From assembly GCA_025966175.1 (NCBI GenBank), contig JAOPVN010000286.1, positions 1-18,277 of the forward strand: 18,277 nucleotides of DNA, written 5' to 3'. Position 1 is the first letter of the stretch. Every line of letters starts with the position of its first letter. The translations under genes and the position numbers were made by a program. Positions 6,950 to 12,496 of this stretch are shown in pieces. The notes under the pieces are model-generated. The model was not told the DNA's origin. It saw only the letters and a list, made by a program, of their open reading frames with translations, and searched no databases. This DNA is from Modestobacter sp. (GTDB lineage Bacteria > Actinomycetota > Actinomycetes > Mycobacteriales > Geodermatophilaceae).

Positions 6950-7813
6950 TCACTTGAGGGCGTCCTTCGCCTTCTGGAGGAGTCCGGACATCGGGGCCGG
7001 CGGCGTGCCGTACAGGCGGGGGTCACCCGGCGGCAGGATCGGGGCGTCGGCGGTCGCCGCGATCGGGGCGGCCCGGAGCACGTTGTCGGTCCCGTCCAGC
7101 GCCGGCCCGTTGGCCCAGCGGCCGCTGGCGGCCTCGGGGCCGTCGGAGGCGTCGATGAACGTGTACGCGAACTCGGGCAGCTCCTCCTCCAGCGGGAATG
7201 CCTCGGGCACCGGGATGCCGTCGAGTCCGTCGGCCTTGAGCTCCTCCATGGCGGCCAGCCACTGCTGCTGGTGCATGTGGTCGCGGGTCAGCAGGAAGCG
7301 CAGGAGGTCCTTCACGCCCGGGTCGTCGGTCATGTTCCACAGCCGGGCCACCTGGAGGCGGCCCTGCATCTCCGCGGTGGCGTTGTAGGAGAAGTCCGCG
7401 TACAGGTTCCCGCTGGCCGTGACGTACGCGCCGGTCCAGGGGTTGCCCATGCTGTCCATGTAGGACGCCCCGCCGCCGTTGACGAGCGGGTGCTGCGGGT
7501 TGTGCTGGCCGTAGCCGGCCGCCGCCTCCTTGGTCCGGTCCGCGGCGTCCGGCTTGAGCGGCATGTGGTCCAGCAGCCGGTCGATGCAGGTCACGATCAT
7601 CTCGACGTGGGCCAGCTCCTCGGTGCCGATGGCCAGCAGCATGTCCTTGTACTTGCCGGGCAGTCGGCAGTTCCAGCCCTGCAGCAGGTACTGGGTGGCG
7701 ACGGTCATCTCGCCCCACTGACCGCCGAGCACCTCCTGCATCTTGCGGGCGAAGTCCGGGTCGGGGCCGTCGGGCTTGGCCTCGAACTGCAGGGCGTGGG
7801 TGTGCGTGAACAC
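6950..7813 (-). CDS. katN: Manganese catalase (di-Mn, non-heme)
   Basis: A 287-residue manganese catalase, which converts hydrogen peroxide to water and oxygen in the cytoplasm at a dinuclear Mn centre. From the chosen start, the metal ligands fall at exactly the Lactobacillus plantarum positions: Glu35 (QWGEMTVA), Glu66 and His69 (TEELAHVEM), Glu148 (TAEMQG) and His181 (RDHMHQQQW). The four-helix ferritin-like bundle is followed by a C-terminal tail (~210-287) rich in Pro/Ala/Asp that probably wraps a neighbouring subunit of the hexamer. The start is the GTG at 7813, preceded by a good GAGGGAGA; the frame stays open to 8062 but overlaps the repeat element there. The downstream small membrane protein may be on the same transcript. 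It fits an oxidative and desiccation stress role. Confidence 0.96.
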   Translation of the reverse strand: MFTHTHALQFEAKPDGPDPDFARKMQEVLGGQWGEMTVATQYLLQGWNCRLPGKYKDMLLAIGTEELAHVEMIVTCIDRLLDHMPLKPDAADRTKEAAAGYGQHNPQHPLVNGGGASYMDSMGNPWTGAYVTASGNLYADFSYNATAEMQGRLQVARLWNMTDDPGVKDLLRFLLTRDHMHQQQWLAAMEELKADGLDGIPVPEAFPLEEELPEFAYTFIDASDGPEAASGRWANGPALDGTDNVLRAAPIAATADAPILPPGDPRLYGTPPAPMSGLLQKAKDALK

Positions 7814-7950
7814 GGGCGTCTCCCTCTGCGTGGTCGCTGTCGCCGCCCTCGCGGTGACACCACTGAGATGCCCGCGCCCACTGTCACCCCCGTGCCGTCC
7901 GGTGGCCCCCCGGTGCCAACCCGGTGACGTGCTGGAGCGGCCCACGTGCC

Positions 7951-8023
7951 GGGTCCCCTCCGGCCCTTCTGCAGGGGCCCGCCGCGAGCTCGCGAGCGGT
8001 GGGGGGCAGGAGGGTCCTCTTTC
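7951..8023 (-). terminator. Hairpin terminator after the short histidine kinase gene; dispersed repeat copy 2 (7969-8023)
   Basis: Read leftward, the kinase stop codon is followed at once by AAGAGGACCCTCCTGCCCCC. That arm can pair in part with the CGGAGGGGACCC side around 7951-7962. Between them lies the perfect palindrome CGCGAGCTCGCG and the block CTGCAGGGGCCCGC shared with copy 1. It separates the kinase gene from the Mn-catalase promoter region (about 7814-7950), in which I found no clear promoter hexamers. Confidence 0.65.
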
Positions 8024-8738
8024 AACGGTCGGGCAGCCGGACGACGAGGGTGAACGCGCCATCGGCAGCCTGCGCCCACGCCAGTCGCCCGCCCAGTTCC
8101 CGGGTCTGCCGCTGCACCGACCACAGCCCGAGCCCGTCGAGGTCCACCGGCGGGGTCTGCCGGCTCAGGTGGCACAGCACGGTGTCGGCCGGCACCCCCG
8201 CCTGGGTCACGGCCAGCTCCACCCACCCGGCTCGGCGGTCGGCGCGCAGCCGCACGGGCCGGCCCTCCCCGTGCCGGTGGGCGTTCTCCAGCAGGTTGGT
8301 GAGGATCCGCTGCACCCGGGCGTCGGCCACCGACACGTCGGCGGTGCCGTCGCCCAGCTGCACGAACAGCTGGTGCGGCGGCAGGCCGGAAGCGGCGACG
8401 GAGGCGTGGAGGACGTCGACGAGGCGCCGGCTGCCCCGTCGCTCGGGAGCCCCACCGGTGGCGTTGGCGGTACGCAGCATGGAGGACAGGTGCCGGGCCT
8501 GGGCGCGGGCCAGCTCGAGCAGCTCCGGGCGGCCGGGGGCCTCGCCGTCCAGCCGGGCCAGCACCGCCTCCAGCGCGGCCAGCGGGCTGCGCATGTCGTG
8601 ACACATTGCCCGCACCAGGGCGTCCCCCGGGCTCACCGCATCGGTCGGGCGGTGAGGCAGCTGGCTGCGCAGTGTGCGCAACAGCTCGCTGAGCAGGCCG
8701 GACAACATGACAGGACGTGTGTCGGCAGCGAGAGTCAC
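8022..8738 (-). CDS. Short cytoplasmic histidine kinase-like protein with a degenerate G1 box
   Basis: A 238-residue kinase-like protein with no membrane segment and no sensor domain. The phosphoacceptor region MCHDMRSPLAALEAVLARL (His47) is of HisKA type. The N-box RILTNLLENAHRHGEG (~144-159, Asn148/Asn152) is intact and a G2 box (DGLGLWSVQRQTRELGG, ~201-217) is present. The G1 box, normally DxGxGxP, reads VTQAGVP at ~177-183, losing the adenine-contacting Asp and the first Gly, and the ATP lid is short. ATP binding may be weak or absent. The start is the GTG at 8738, with GGAGGT four bases upstream; a GTG two codons earlier is possible. It is transcribed divergently from a response regulator 62 bp away and probably works with it. 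Confidence 0.85.
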   Translation of the reverse strand: MTLAADTRPVMLSGLLSELLRTLRSQLPHRPTDAVSPGDALVRAMCHDMRSPLAALEAVLARLDGEAPGRPELLELARAQARHLSSMLRTANATGGAPERRGSRRLVDVLHASVAASGLPPHQLFVQLGDGTADVSVADARVQRILTNLLENAHRHGEGRPVRLRADRRAGWVELAVTQAGVPADTVLCHLSRQTPPVDLDGLGLWSVQRQTRELGGRLAWAQAADGAFTLVVRLPDR

Positions 8739-8800
8739 GGGCACCTCCGGGAGTGCGGTCGGTCAGCCACGCCGGGCGCGGCCGAACTCGTGGGAGTGAC
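8739..8800. promoter_or_regulatory. Divergent intergenic region between the kinase and response regulator genes
   Basis: These 62 bases separate the two start codons and must hold both promoters unless one lies inside a gene. GGAGGT (minus, 8748-8743) serves the kinase and GGGAG (plus, 8792-8796) serves the regulator. No convincing -10 or -35 pair is visible on either strand. The short shared region would allow the regulator to control both genes. Confidence 0.5.
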
Positions 8801-9496
8801 GTGGAGGGATTCGACGTCGGTGCCGCTGCTGAGCACCGTCCCCCCGTGGACGTGGTGGTCATCGACGACCACCCGTTGTTCAGTCGGGGTCTGTCCTTGC
8901 TGCTGCCGCCGGAGAGCGGCGGTCGGGTGCGCGTGGTCGGCACCACCGAGGACGCCTCGGCCGGCGCGGCACTGGTGCGCCGGCACCACGCGGACGTCGC
9001 CGTCGTCGACCTGCACATGCCCCCACCCGGGGGCGCCCGGGCCATCGCGGCGATCCGCCGCGCGGAGCCGATGGTCCGGATCGTCGCGCTGTCCGGGCTG
9101 GCGGAGGCCGACGCGGCGCTGGAGGCGTTGCGGGCCGGCGCCAGCGGCTTCCTGCCCAAGACGACGACGCCCGAGGCGCTGGTCCGCCCGCTGCTCGCCG
9201 TCCTCGACGGCTGGTCGGTCATCCCGGAGTCGCTGCTGCGCCAGCTGCTGGACGACGCGGCCCCCACCGCCGACCAGGGCATCGCCGCCCGGCTGTCCGC
9301 CGACGACCGCCGTCTCTGGCGGCTGGTGGCCGCCGGCACCAGCACCGTGGACATCGCCACCGCGCTGCACGTCTCGGAACGCACCGTGAAGCGGCTGGTG
9401 GCCAACCTGCTGCGCCAGCTCCGGGTCGGCACCCGGGTCGAGGCCGCCGCGCTCGCCGGCCGGGTCGGCCTGGGCGACGACGGCACGACGCGCTGA
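8801..9496 (+). CDS. NarL/LuxR-family response regulator
   Basis: A 231-residue two-domain response regulator. The receiver domain (~17-135) has the acidic pair Asp22/Asp23 (VVIDDHPLFSRG), phosphoacceptor Asp70 (VAVVDLHMP), Ser98 (ALSG) and Lys120 (FLPKTTTPE), so it should be phosphorylatable. A linker leads to a LuxR-type helix-turn-helix (~167-222): LSADDRRLWRLVAAGTSTVDIATALHVSERTVKRLVANLLRQLRV. The usual Glu of the LTxRE start is an Asp and the recognition helix ends KRL rather than KNH, so its DNA target may be unusual. The GTG at 8801 is chosen because GGGAG lies four bases upstream; other starts cannot be excluded. Its most likely partner is the divergent HisKA-type kinase next door. 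Confidence 0.92.
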   Translation: MEGFDVGAAAEHRPPVDVVVIDDHPLFSRGLSLLLPPESGGRVRVVGTTEDASAGAALVRRHHADVAVVDLHMPPPGGARAIAAIRRAEPMVRIVALSGLAEADAALEALRAGASGFLPKTTTPEALVRPLLAVLDGWSVIPESLLRQLLDDAAPTADQGIAARLSADDRRLWRLVAAGTSTVDIATALHVSERTVKRLVANLLRQLRVGTRVEAAALAGRVGLGDDGTTR

Positions 9497-9497
9497 C

Positions 9498-9548
9498 CGG
9501 GCCGGGGACGGGGCGCGGGCGGGCATCACGCGCGCCATACCCGGCCCG
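9498..9548 (+). terminator. Nested hairpin after the response regulator
   Basis: CGGGCCGGG (9498-9506) and CCCGGCCCG (9540-9548) are perfect inverted arms. Inside them GGCGCG (9512-9517) pairs with CGCGCC (9531-9536). The structure begins just after the stop codon of the response regulator gene. There is no T-run, as is common for actinobacterial terminators. Confidence 0.5.
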
Positions 9549-9600
9549 TTGACCAGCACTCTCGGACCGAAAAGTTCCGTAAGCGTCGGATCGTCATCGC

Positions 9601-9612
9601 TAGTGTCCGCAC
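9601..9612 (+). promoter_or_regulatory. Candidate leaderless promoter (-10 TAGTGT)
   Basis: TAGTGT at 9601-9606 lies six bases before the ATG at 9613, the spacing expected if transcription starts on the A of the start codon. There is no Shine-Dalgarno upstream of this ATG. Both points suit a leaderless mRNA, which is common in actinobacteria. The -35 region is not obvious. Confidence 0.5.
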
Positions 9613-10719
9613 ATGGCCGCACGCATCGTCCTGTTCGGCGCCACCGGTCACACCGGCGGCCGGACGGCCCAGGCCCTGGTGGACCGGGGCGCCCGACCGG
9701 TGTTGGCCGGACGGGATCCCGGCCGGCTGGCACCGCTGGCCACCCGGCTCGGTGCGGACGGCGGCCCCCTCGAGATCGCGACCGCCGACGTCACCGACAC
9801 CGCCTCGGTCCGGGGGCTGGTCGGCCGCGGCGACGTCCTGGTGACGACGGTGGGCCCGTTCCTGCGCCTCGGCGAGCCCGCGGTGGCCGCCGCCACCGAC
9901 GCCGGCGCGGTCTACCTGGACTCCACCGGCGAACCGCCGTTCGTGCGCCGGGTGTTCGAGGAGTTCGGCCCCCGGGCCGAGCGCTCCGGCGCCGCGCTGC
10001 TGACCGCGTTCGGGCACGACTACGTCCCCGGCACGCTGGCCGGCGCGCTCGCGCTGGCCGAGGCGGGGGAGCGGGCGCACCGGCTCGACGTCGGCTACAG
10101 CCTGGACGGCGTGCGGGGCCAGGGCTTCTCCCGGGGCACGCTGGTCTCCCTGCTCGGGGTGCTGCTCGAGCCGGGGTTCGCCTGGGACGGCGGCCGGCTG
10201 GTCACCGAGCCGACCGGGGCGCGCACGTGGCGCTTCGACGTCGCCGGCCGGACCCGCCGGGGGCTGTCGGTGGGCGGCTCGGAGCACCTGACCCTGCCCG
10301 GCCTCGCGCCGACGCTGCGCGAGGTGGGCGTGTACCTGGACTGGTTCGGCCCGGTCACCGGGCTCGCGCACCGGCTGGCGCCGGCCACCCCGCGGCTGGC
10401 CCGGCTGCCAGGCGCCGCGACCGGCGTGGCGCGCATGGCCGACCTGGTCGGCCGCCGCTTCGCCGAGGCGCCGAGCACGCAGGGCGAGGTGCGCACCCAC
10501 GTCGTCGCCGAGGTCCGGGACGCCGCCGGGCACCGGGTGGCCAGGGTGCAGCTGGCCGGCCCCGACCCGTACGCGATGACCGCGGACCTGCTGGCCGAGG
10601 CGGCGGTCCGGGCGGCCGGCGGCGGGGTCACCGGGGTGGGCGCGCTCGGCCCGGTGCAGGCCCTCGGGCTCGACGGGCTGATCACCGCGGCGGCCACCGC
10701 CGGCCTCGTCCGGATGTGA
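9613..10719 (+). CDS. Saccharopine dehydrogenase-like NAD(P)-dependent reductase
   Basis: A 368-residue protein of the saccharopine dehydrogenase / trans-acting enoyl reductase group. The N-terminus is a Rossmann fold with RIVLFGATGHTGGRTAQALVDRG (nucleotide-binding GATGxTG at 9-15) and a GRD after the second strand (LAGRDPGRL), suggesting NADP preference. TTVGPFLRLGEPAVAAATDAGAVYLDSTGE (~78-107) is characteristic of this branch. The C-terminal part is the mixed alpha/beta domain of such proteins. The reaction is unknown; relatives act on lipid or polyketide intermediates, and most are unassigned. The start at 9613 fits a leaderless transcript. Its stop overlaps the GTG of the following MutL-like fragment (ATGTGA). 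Confidence 0.87.
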   Translation: MAARIVLFGATGHTGGRTAQALVDRGARPVLAGRDPGRLAPLATRLGADGGPLEIATADVTDTASVRGLVGRGDVLVTTVGPFLRLGEPAVAAATDAGAVYLDSTGEPPFVRRVFEEFGPRAERSGAALLTAFGHDYVPGTLAGALALAEAGERAHRLDVGYSLDGVRGQGFSRGTLVSLLGVLLEPGFAWDGGRLVTEPTGARTWRFDVAGRTRRGLSVGGSEHLTLPGLAPTLREVGVYLDWFGPVTGLAHRLAPATPRLARLPGAATGVARMADLVGRRFAEAPSTQGEVRTHVVAEVRDAAGHRVARVQLAGPDPYAMTADLLAEAAVRAAGGGVTGVGALGPVQALGLDGLITAAATAGLVRM

Positions 10720-10976
10720 GCGAGCGGCTGGCCTGCGTCGACATCGGTTCCACCTGGACCGAGGCGGCGCTGGTCGAGCCGCCCGCCGGCCGGCTGATGG
10801 AGACCCGGCAGGCGCCGACCACCCCCTCCGACGCCGTCGCCGGCGTGCTGGCCGCCACCGAGGGGTGGGGTGCGCCGGTACGCGCCTGCTCCAGCGCCGG
10901 TGGTGGGGTACGAGGATTCACGAGACGGGATTGGAGGCGCGCTCCCAGCCCCCGAGGGCGGTCGACAATCGGCTGA
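10716..10976 (+). pseudogene. 5' fragment of a MutL/GlmL-type ATPase gene (broken after ~65 codons)
   Basis: The GTG at 10716 opens a frame whose product begins ERLACVDIGSTWTEAALVEPP and continues to VRACSSAGGGVRG. This is the first ~65 residues of the MutL/GlmL family (ASKHA-type ATPases linked to glutamate mutase and related genes), where VDIGSTxTKAxLV and ACSSAGGGLRxAVVG are diagnostic. Family members are normally over 400 residues. After about 10910 the homology stops, the frame reads FTRRDWRRAPSPRGRSTIG and ends at 10976. Sequence composition also changes here. The remainder of the gene is not found anywhere downstream in the window, so this looks like a 3' truncation by insertion or deletion, not a simple frameshift. 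Confidence 0.7.
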
Positions 10977-11026
10977 CTCGAGCGAACCAGGGGCAGACCC
11001 GGACAGTTCCTTCTCTCTGCGCGCCC

Positions 11027-11473
11027 CTACTGCGTGCGGGCCTTGCGCCACCCTCGAGAACGCATGAGGCCTACCGCCAAGGCCGTAGGCCCAAGACACA
11101 AGGCGACCCAGCCGACAGCCCAGTCGCGGCGCAAGGATGTGGTAGTCGATACAGGCGTCAGCGTCTGATGCTTGTCCCCCGCTAGGCAATCGACGGAAGG
11201 AGGATTGTAGTTGTCCACGACCCGGATACGCTCGCGTAGCGCCGAAATGTCTCCGGTCATGCCGAGCGCGCTGGCGCAGTTCACCGTGGACCCTTCCGCG
11301 AATACTGTGAATTCGACCTCTGACCAAAAGATGAGGAGGGCCGAAAATCCCACGACAGAGAGGGCTGTTCCCGCCACGGGGAACGGGTTCTTCATCGAGG
11401 CGATCGTCCGATGACTCAGCAGCAACCCTGTCACTGCAATGAGCGCTAGAAGTGCCGACGAGGTCGGTGACAT
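11027..11473 (-). CDS. Hypothetical membrane protein (148 aa) in the atypical block
   Basis: Family not recognised. Three hydrophobic segments are visible: ~6-20 (ALLALIAVTGLLLSH), ~31-50 (FPVAGTALSVVGFSALLIFW) and ~119-137 (WAVGWVALCLGPTALAVGLM). Between the second and third lies a soluble loop of ~65 residues with two cysteines (NCASALG and VDCLAG), which could form a disulfide if the loop is outside the cell. The ATG at 11473 has GAAGGGGG about six bases upstream, a convincing ribosome-binding site. It begins 12 bases after the stop of the 70-aa gene, so the two are probably co-transcribed. Codon use is less GC-biased than that of all neighbours, suggesting acquisition. Confidence 0.68.
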   Translation of the reverse strand: MSPTSSALLALIAVTGLLLSHRTIASMKNPFPVAGTALSVVGFSALLIFWSEVEFTVFAEGSTVNCASALGMTGDISALRERIRVVDNYNPPSVDCLAGDKHQTLTPVSTTTSLRRDWAVGWVALCLGPTALAVGLMRSRGWRKARTQ

Positions 11474-11485
11474 GGTGAACCCCCT

Positions 11486-11698
11486 TCAGGCTCCAGCGCC
11501 ACCCGGTGTTGGAGAGCCTGCAAAAAGTGCTGGAGCGGCGTCGTCGAGCATGTCGTCAGTCATCTCGAACGTTCCCTCCATGCGATAGACCTGTCCGCGA
11601 GGAACAGCGATGGCTGGATTCGCCGCATGAAAGGTGTCGCGGGCAGCCTCGAGAACGTTGTTCCAAGATCCATTGAACCGACGACTAGAGAAATCCAT
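11486..11698 (-). CDS. Small hypothetical protein (70 aa), possibly 5'-truncated
   Basis: Family not recognised. The product starts MDFSSRRFNGSWNNVLEAARDTFHAANP and ends MTDDMLDDAAPALFAGSPTPGGAGA. It is soluble, with one likely helix in the first half and an acidic stretch before a Gly/Pro/Ala tail. The ATG at 11698 has neither a Shine-Dalgarno nor a suitable -10 for a leaderless start, and the composition changes a few bases upstream. The gene could therefore be the 3' remnant of a longer one or be expressed from an unseen promoter. It lies 12 bases upstream of the 148-aa membrane protein gene on the same strand. Confidence 0.5.
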   Translation of the reverse strand: MDFSSRRFNGSWNNVLEAARDTFHAANPAIAVPRGQVYRMEGTFEMTDDMLDDAAPALFAGSPTPGGAGA

Positions 11699-11835
11699 GT
11701 GTCGTTTGCGCCGGCGCCTGCGGGCCGAGGCAGCCCACGCCCCCGGTGGGCGAGCGCGCGTGGGGTCGGCCTGGTGATGCTCTCCGGCGGGGTGTTCCGG
11801 CACGCGGACCCGCCCGCGGCTGCTGCCCGGCTGAG

Positions 11836-12486
11836 TCAGCCCACCCGGATGCCCAGCTCGGCGGCCATCCCGGCCGCCCAGCCGGTCAGCTGCTCGCCGC
11901 TGATCGTGCAACCGCGCAGGTCGGCGACGCCGTCCAGCCGCTCGACCTCCGCGCCGCGCAGGTCGACCGTCCGGTTGCGGGCACCCTCCAGCACCAGCGA
12001 GGTGACCGTGCAGTCGACCAGCCGGACGTCGCGCAGGTCGGCGCCGCTGACGTCCAGCTCGCCGATGCTGCAGCCGGTCAGCGTGACGTCGGCCAGCGTC
12101 GCGCCGCGCAGGTTGAGGAAGTCGACCTTCAGGCCCTCCAGGCCGACCCGGGTGAGCTCGGCGCCGTGCGCGGTGAGCGCGCCGAACCGCCCGCCCACGG
12201 CGACGACGTCCAGCAGCGTGGCGTCGACCAGCGACCACGCCGGCGCGCGCAGGTCGGTCAGCAGGCAGCTGGCCAGCCGGGCCCGGTCGAAGACGACGCC
12301 GGCCACGTCGCAGTCGGCGAACACGCACTCCAGGAACCGGGCGCCGGTCGCGTCCCCGGTGAGCTCGAGGCCGGTGAAGCGCAGGCCGTCGGCGGTGCCC
12401 CCGCCGGCCAGCTCCGGTCCCGGGGCGTCGTCCAGGCCGGGCAGCAGGGCCTGCAGGTCGTCGGCGTCGATCGGCACGGCGGCCAT
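11836..12486 (-). CDS. Pentapeptide-repeat protein (216 aa)
   Basis: After a short N-terminal region (MAAVPIDADDLQALLPGLDD) the protein consists of successive five-residue repeats of the A(D/N)LXX kind, from ~35 to ~195: examples are RFTGLELTGD, ARFLECVFADCDVAGVVF, DLRDVRLVDCTVTSLVLEGA and DLRGAEVERLDG. Such proteins fold into a right-handed quadrilateral beta-helix. Some (MfpA, Qnr) mimic DNA and protect gyrase, but most have no known role and nothing here singles out gyrase. The ATG at 12486 lies 10 bases after the stop of the PH-domain gene, so it is probably the last gene of that operon. Confidence 0.88.
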   Translation of the reverse strand: MAAVPIDADDLQALLPGLDDAPGPELAGGGTADGLRFTGLELTGDATGARFLECVFADCDVAGVVFDRARLASCLLTDLRAPAWSLVDATLLDVVAVGGRFGALTAHGAELTRVGLEGLKVDFLNLRGATLADVTLTGCSIGELDVSGADLRDVRLVDCTVTSLVLEGARNRTVDLRGAEVERLDGVADLRGCTISGEQLTGWAAGMAAELGIRVG

Positions 12487-12496
12487 CCTGCCCCGC

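Larger units (their letters stand above)
10908..11715. other. Block of atypical, less GC-rich sequence
   Basis: From about 10908 to about 11715 the sequence is visibly poorer in G+C than either side and loses the strong third-position GC bias, with runs such as GACCAAAAGATGAGG and GCAAAAAGTG. It starts where MutL homology ends and finishes before the pentapeptide-repeat gene. It holds two minus-strand genes (11698-11486 and 11473-11027). Nothing is recognised from 10977 to 11026. No integrase, transposase or clear flanking repeats were found. Confidence 0.6.

Noticed and set aside
7705..9486. 593-residue minus-strand frame spanning the kinase and regulator genes
   Set aside because: Repetitive Ser/Arg/Pro/Ala composition with no domain, conflicting with two well-supported genes.
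10899..10917. Resemblance to a reverse-complemented tRNA 3' end, which would mark an attachment site
   Set aside because: The reverse strand reads GAATCCTCGTACCCCACCA, but it is one base short of the correct spacing to CCA, and the upstream TTC of the T-loop and the rest of a tRNA are missing. No second copy was found at the other end of the block.
11486..11698. Reading the 70-aa protein as a modified-peptide (RiPP) precursor because of its Gly/Ala-rich tail
   Set aside because: No modification enzyme, protease or exporter gene lies nearby, and the tail has no typical core composition.
11738..11756. GCCCAC/GTGGGC inverted repeat as a terminator for the pentapeptide gene
   Set aside because: Only six base pairs, about 80 bases past the stop codon, with a competing alternative pairing; too weak to call.
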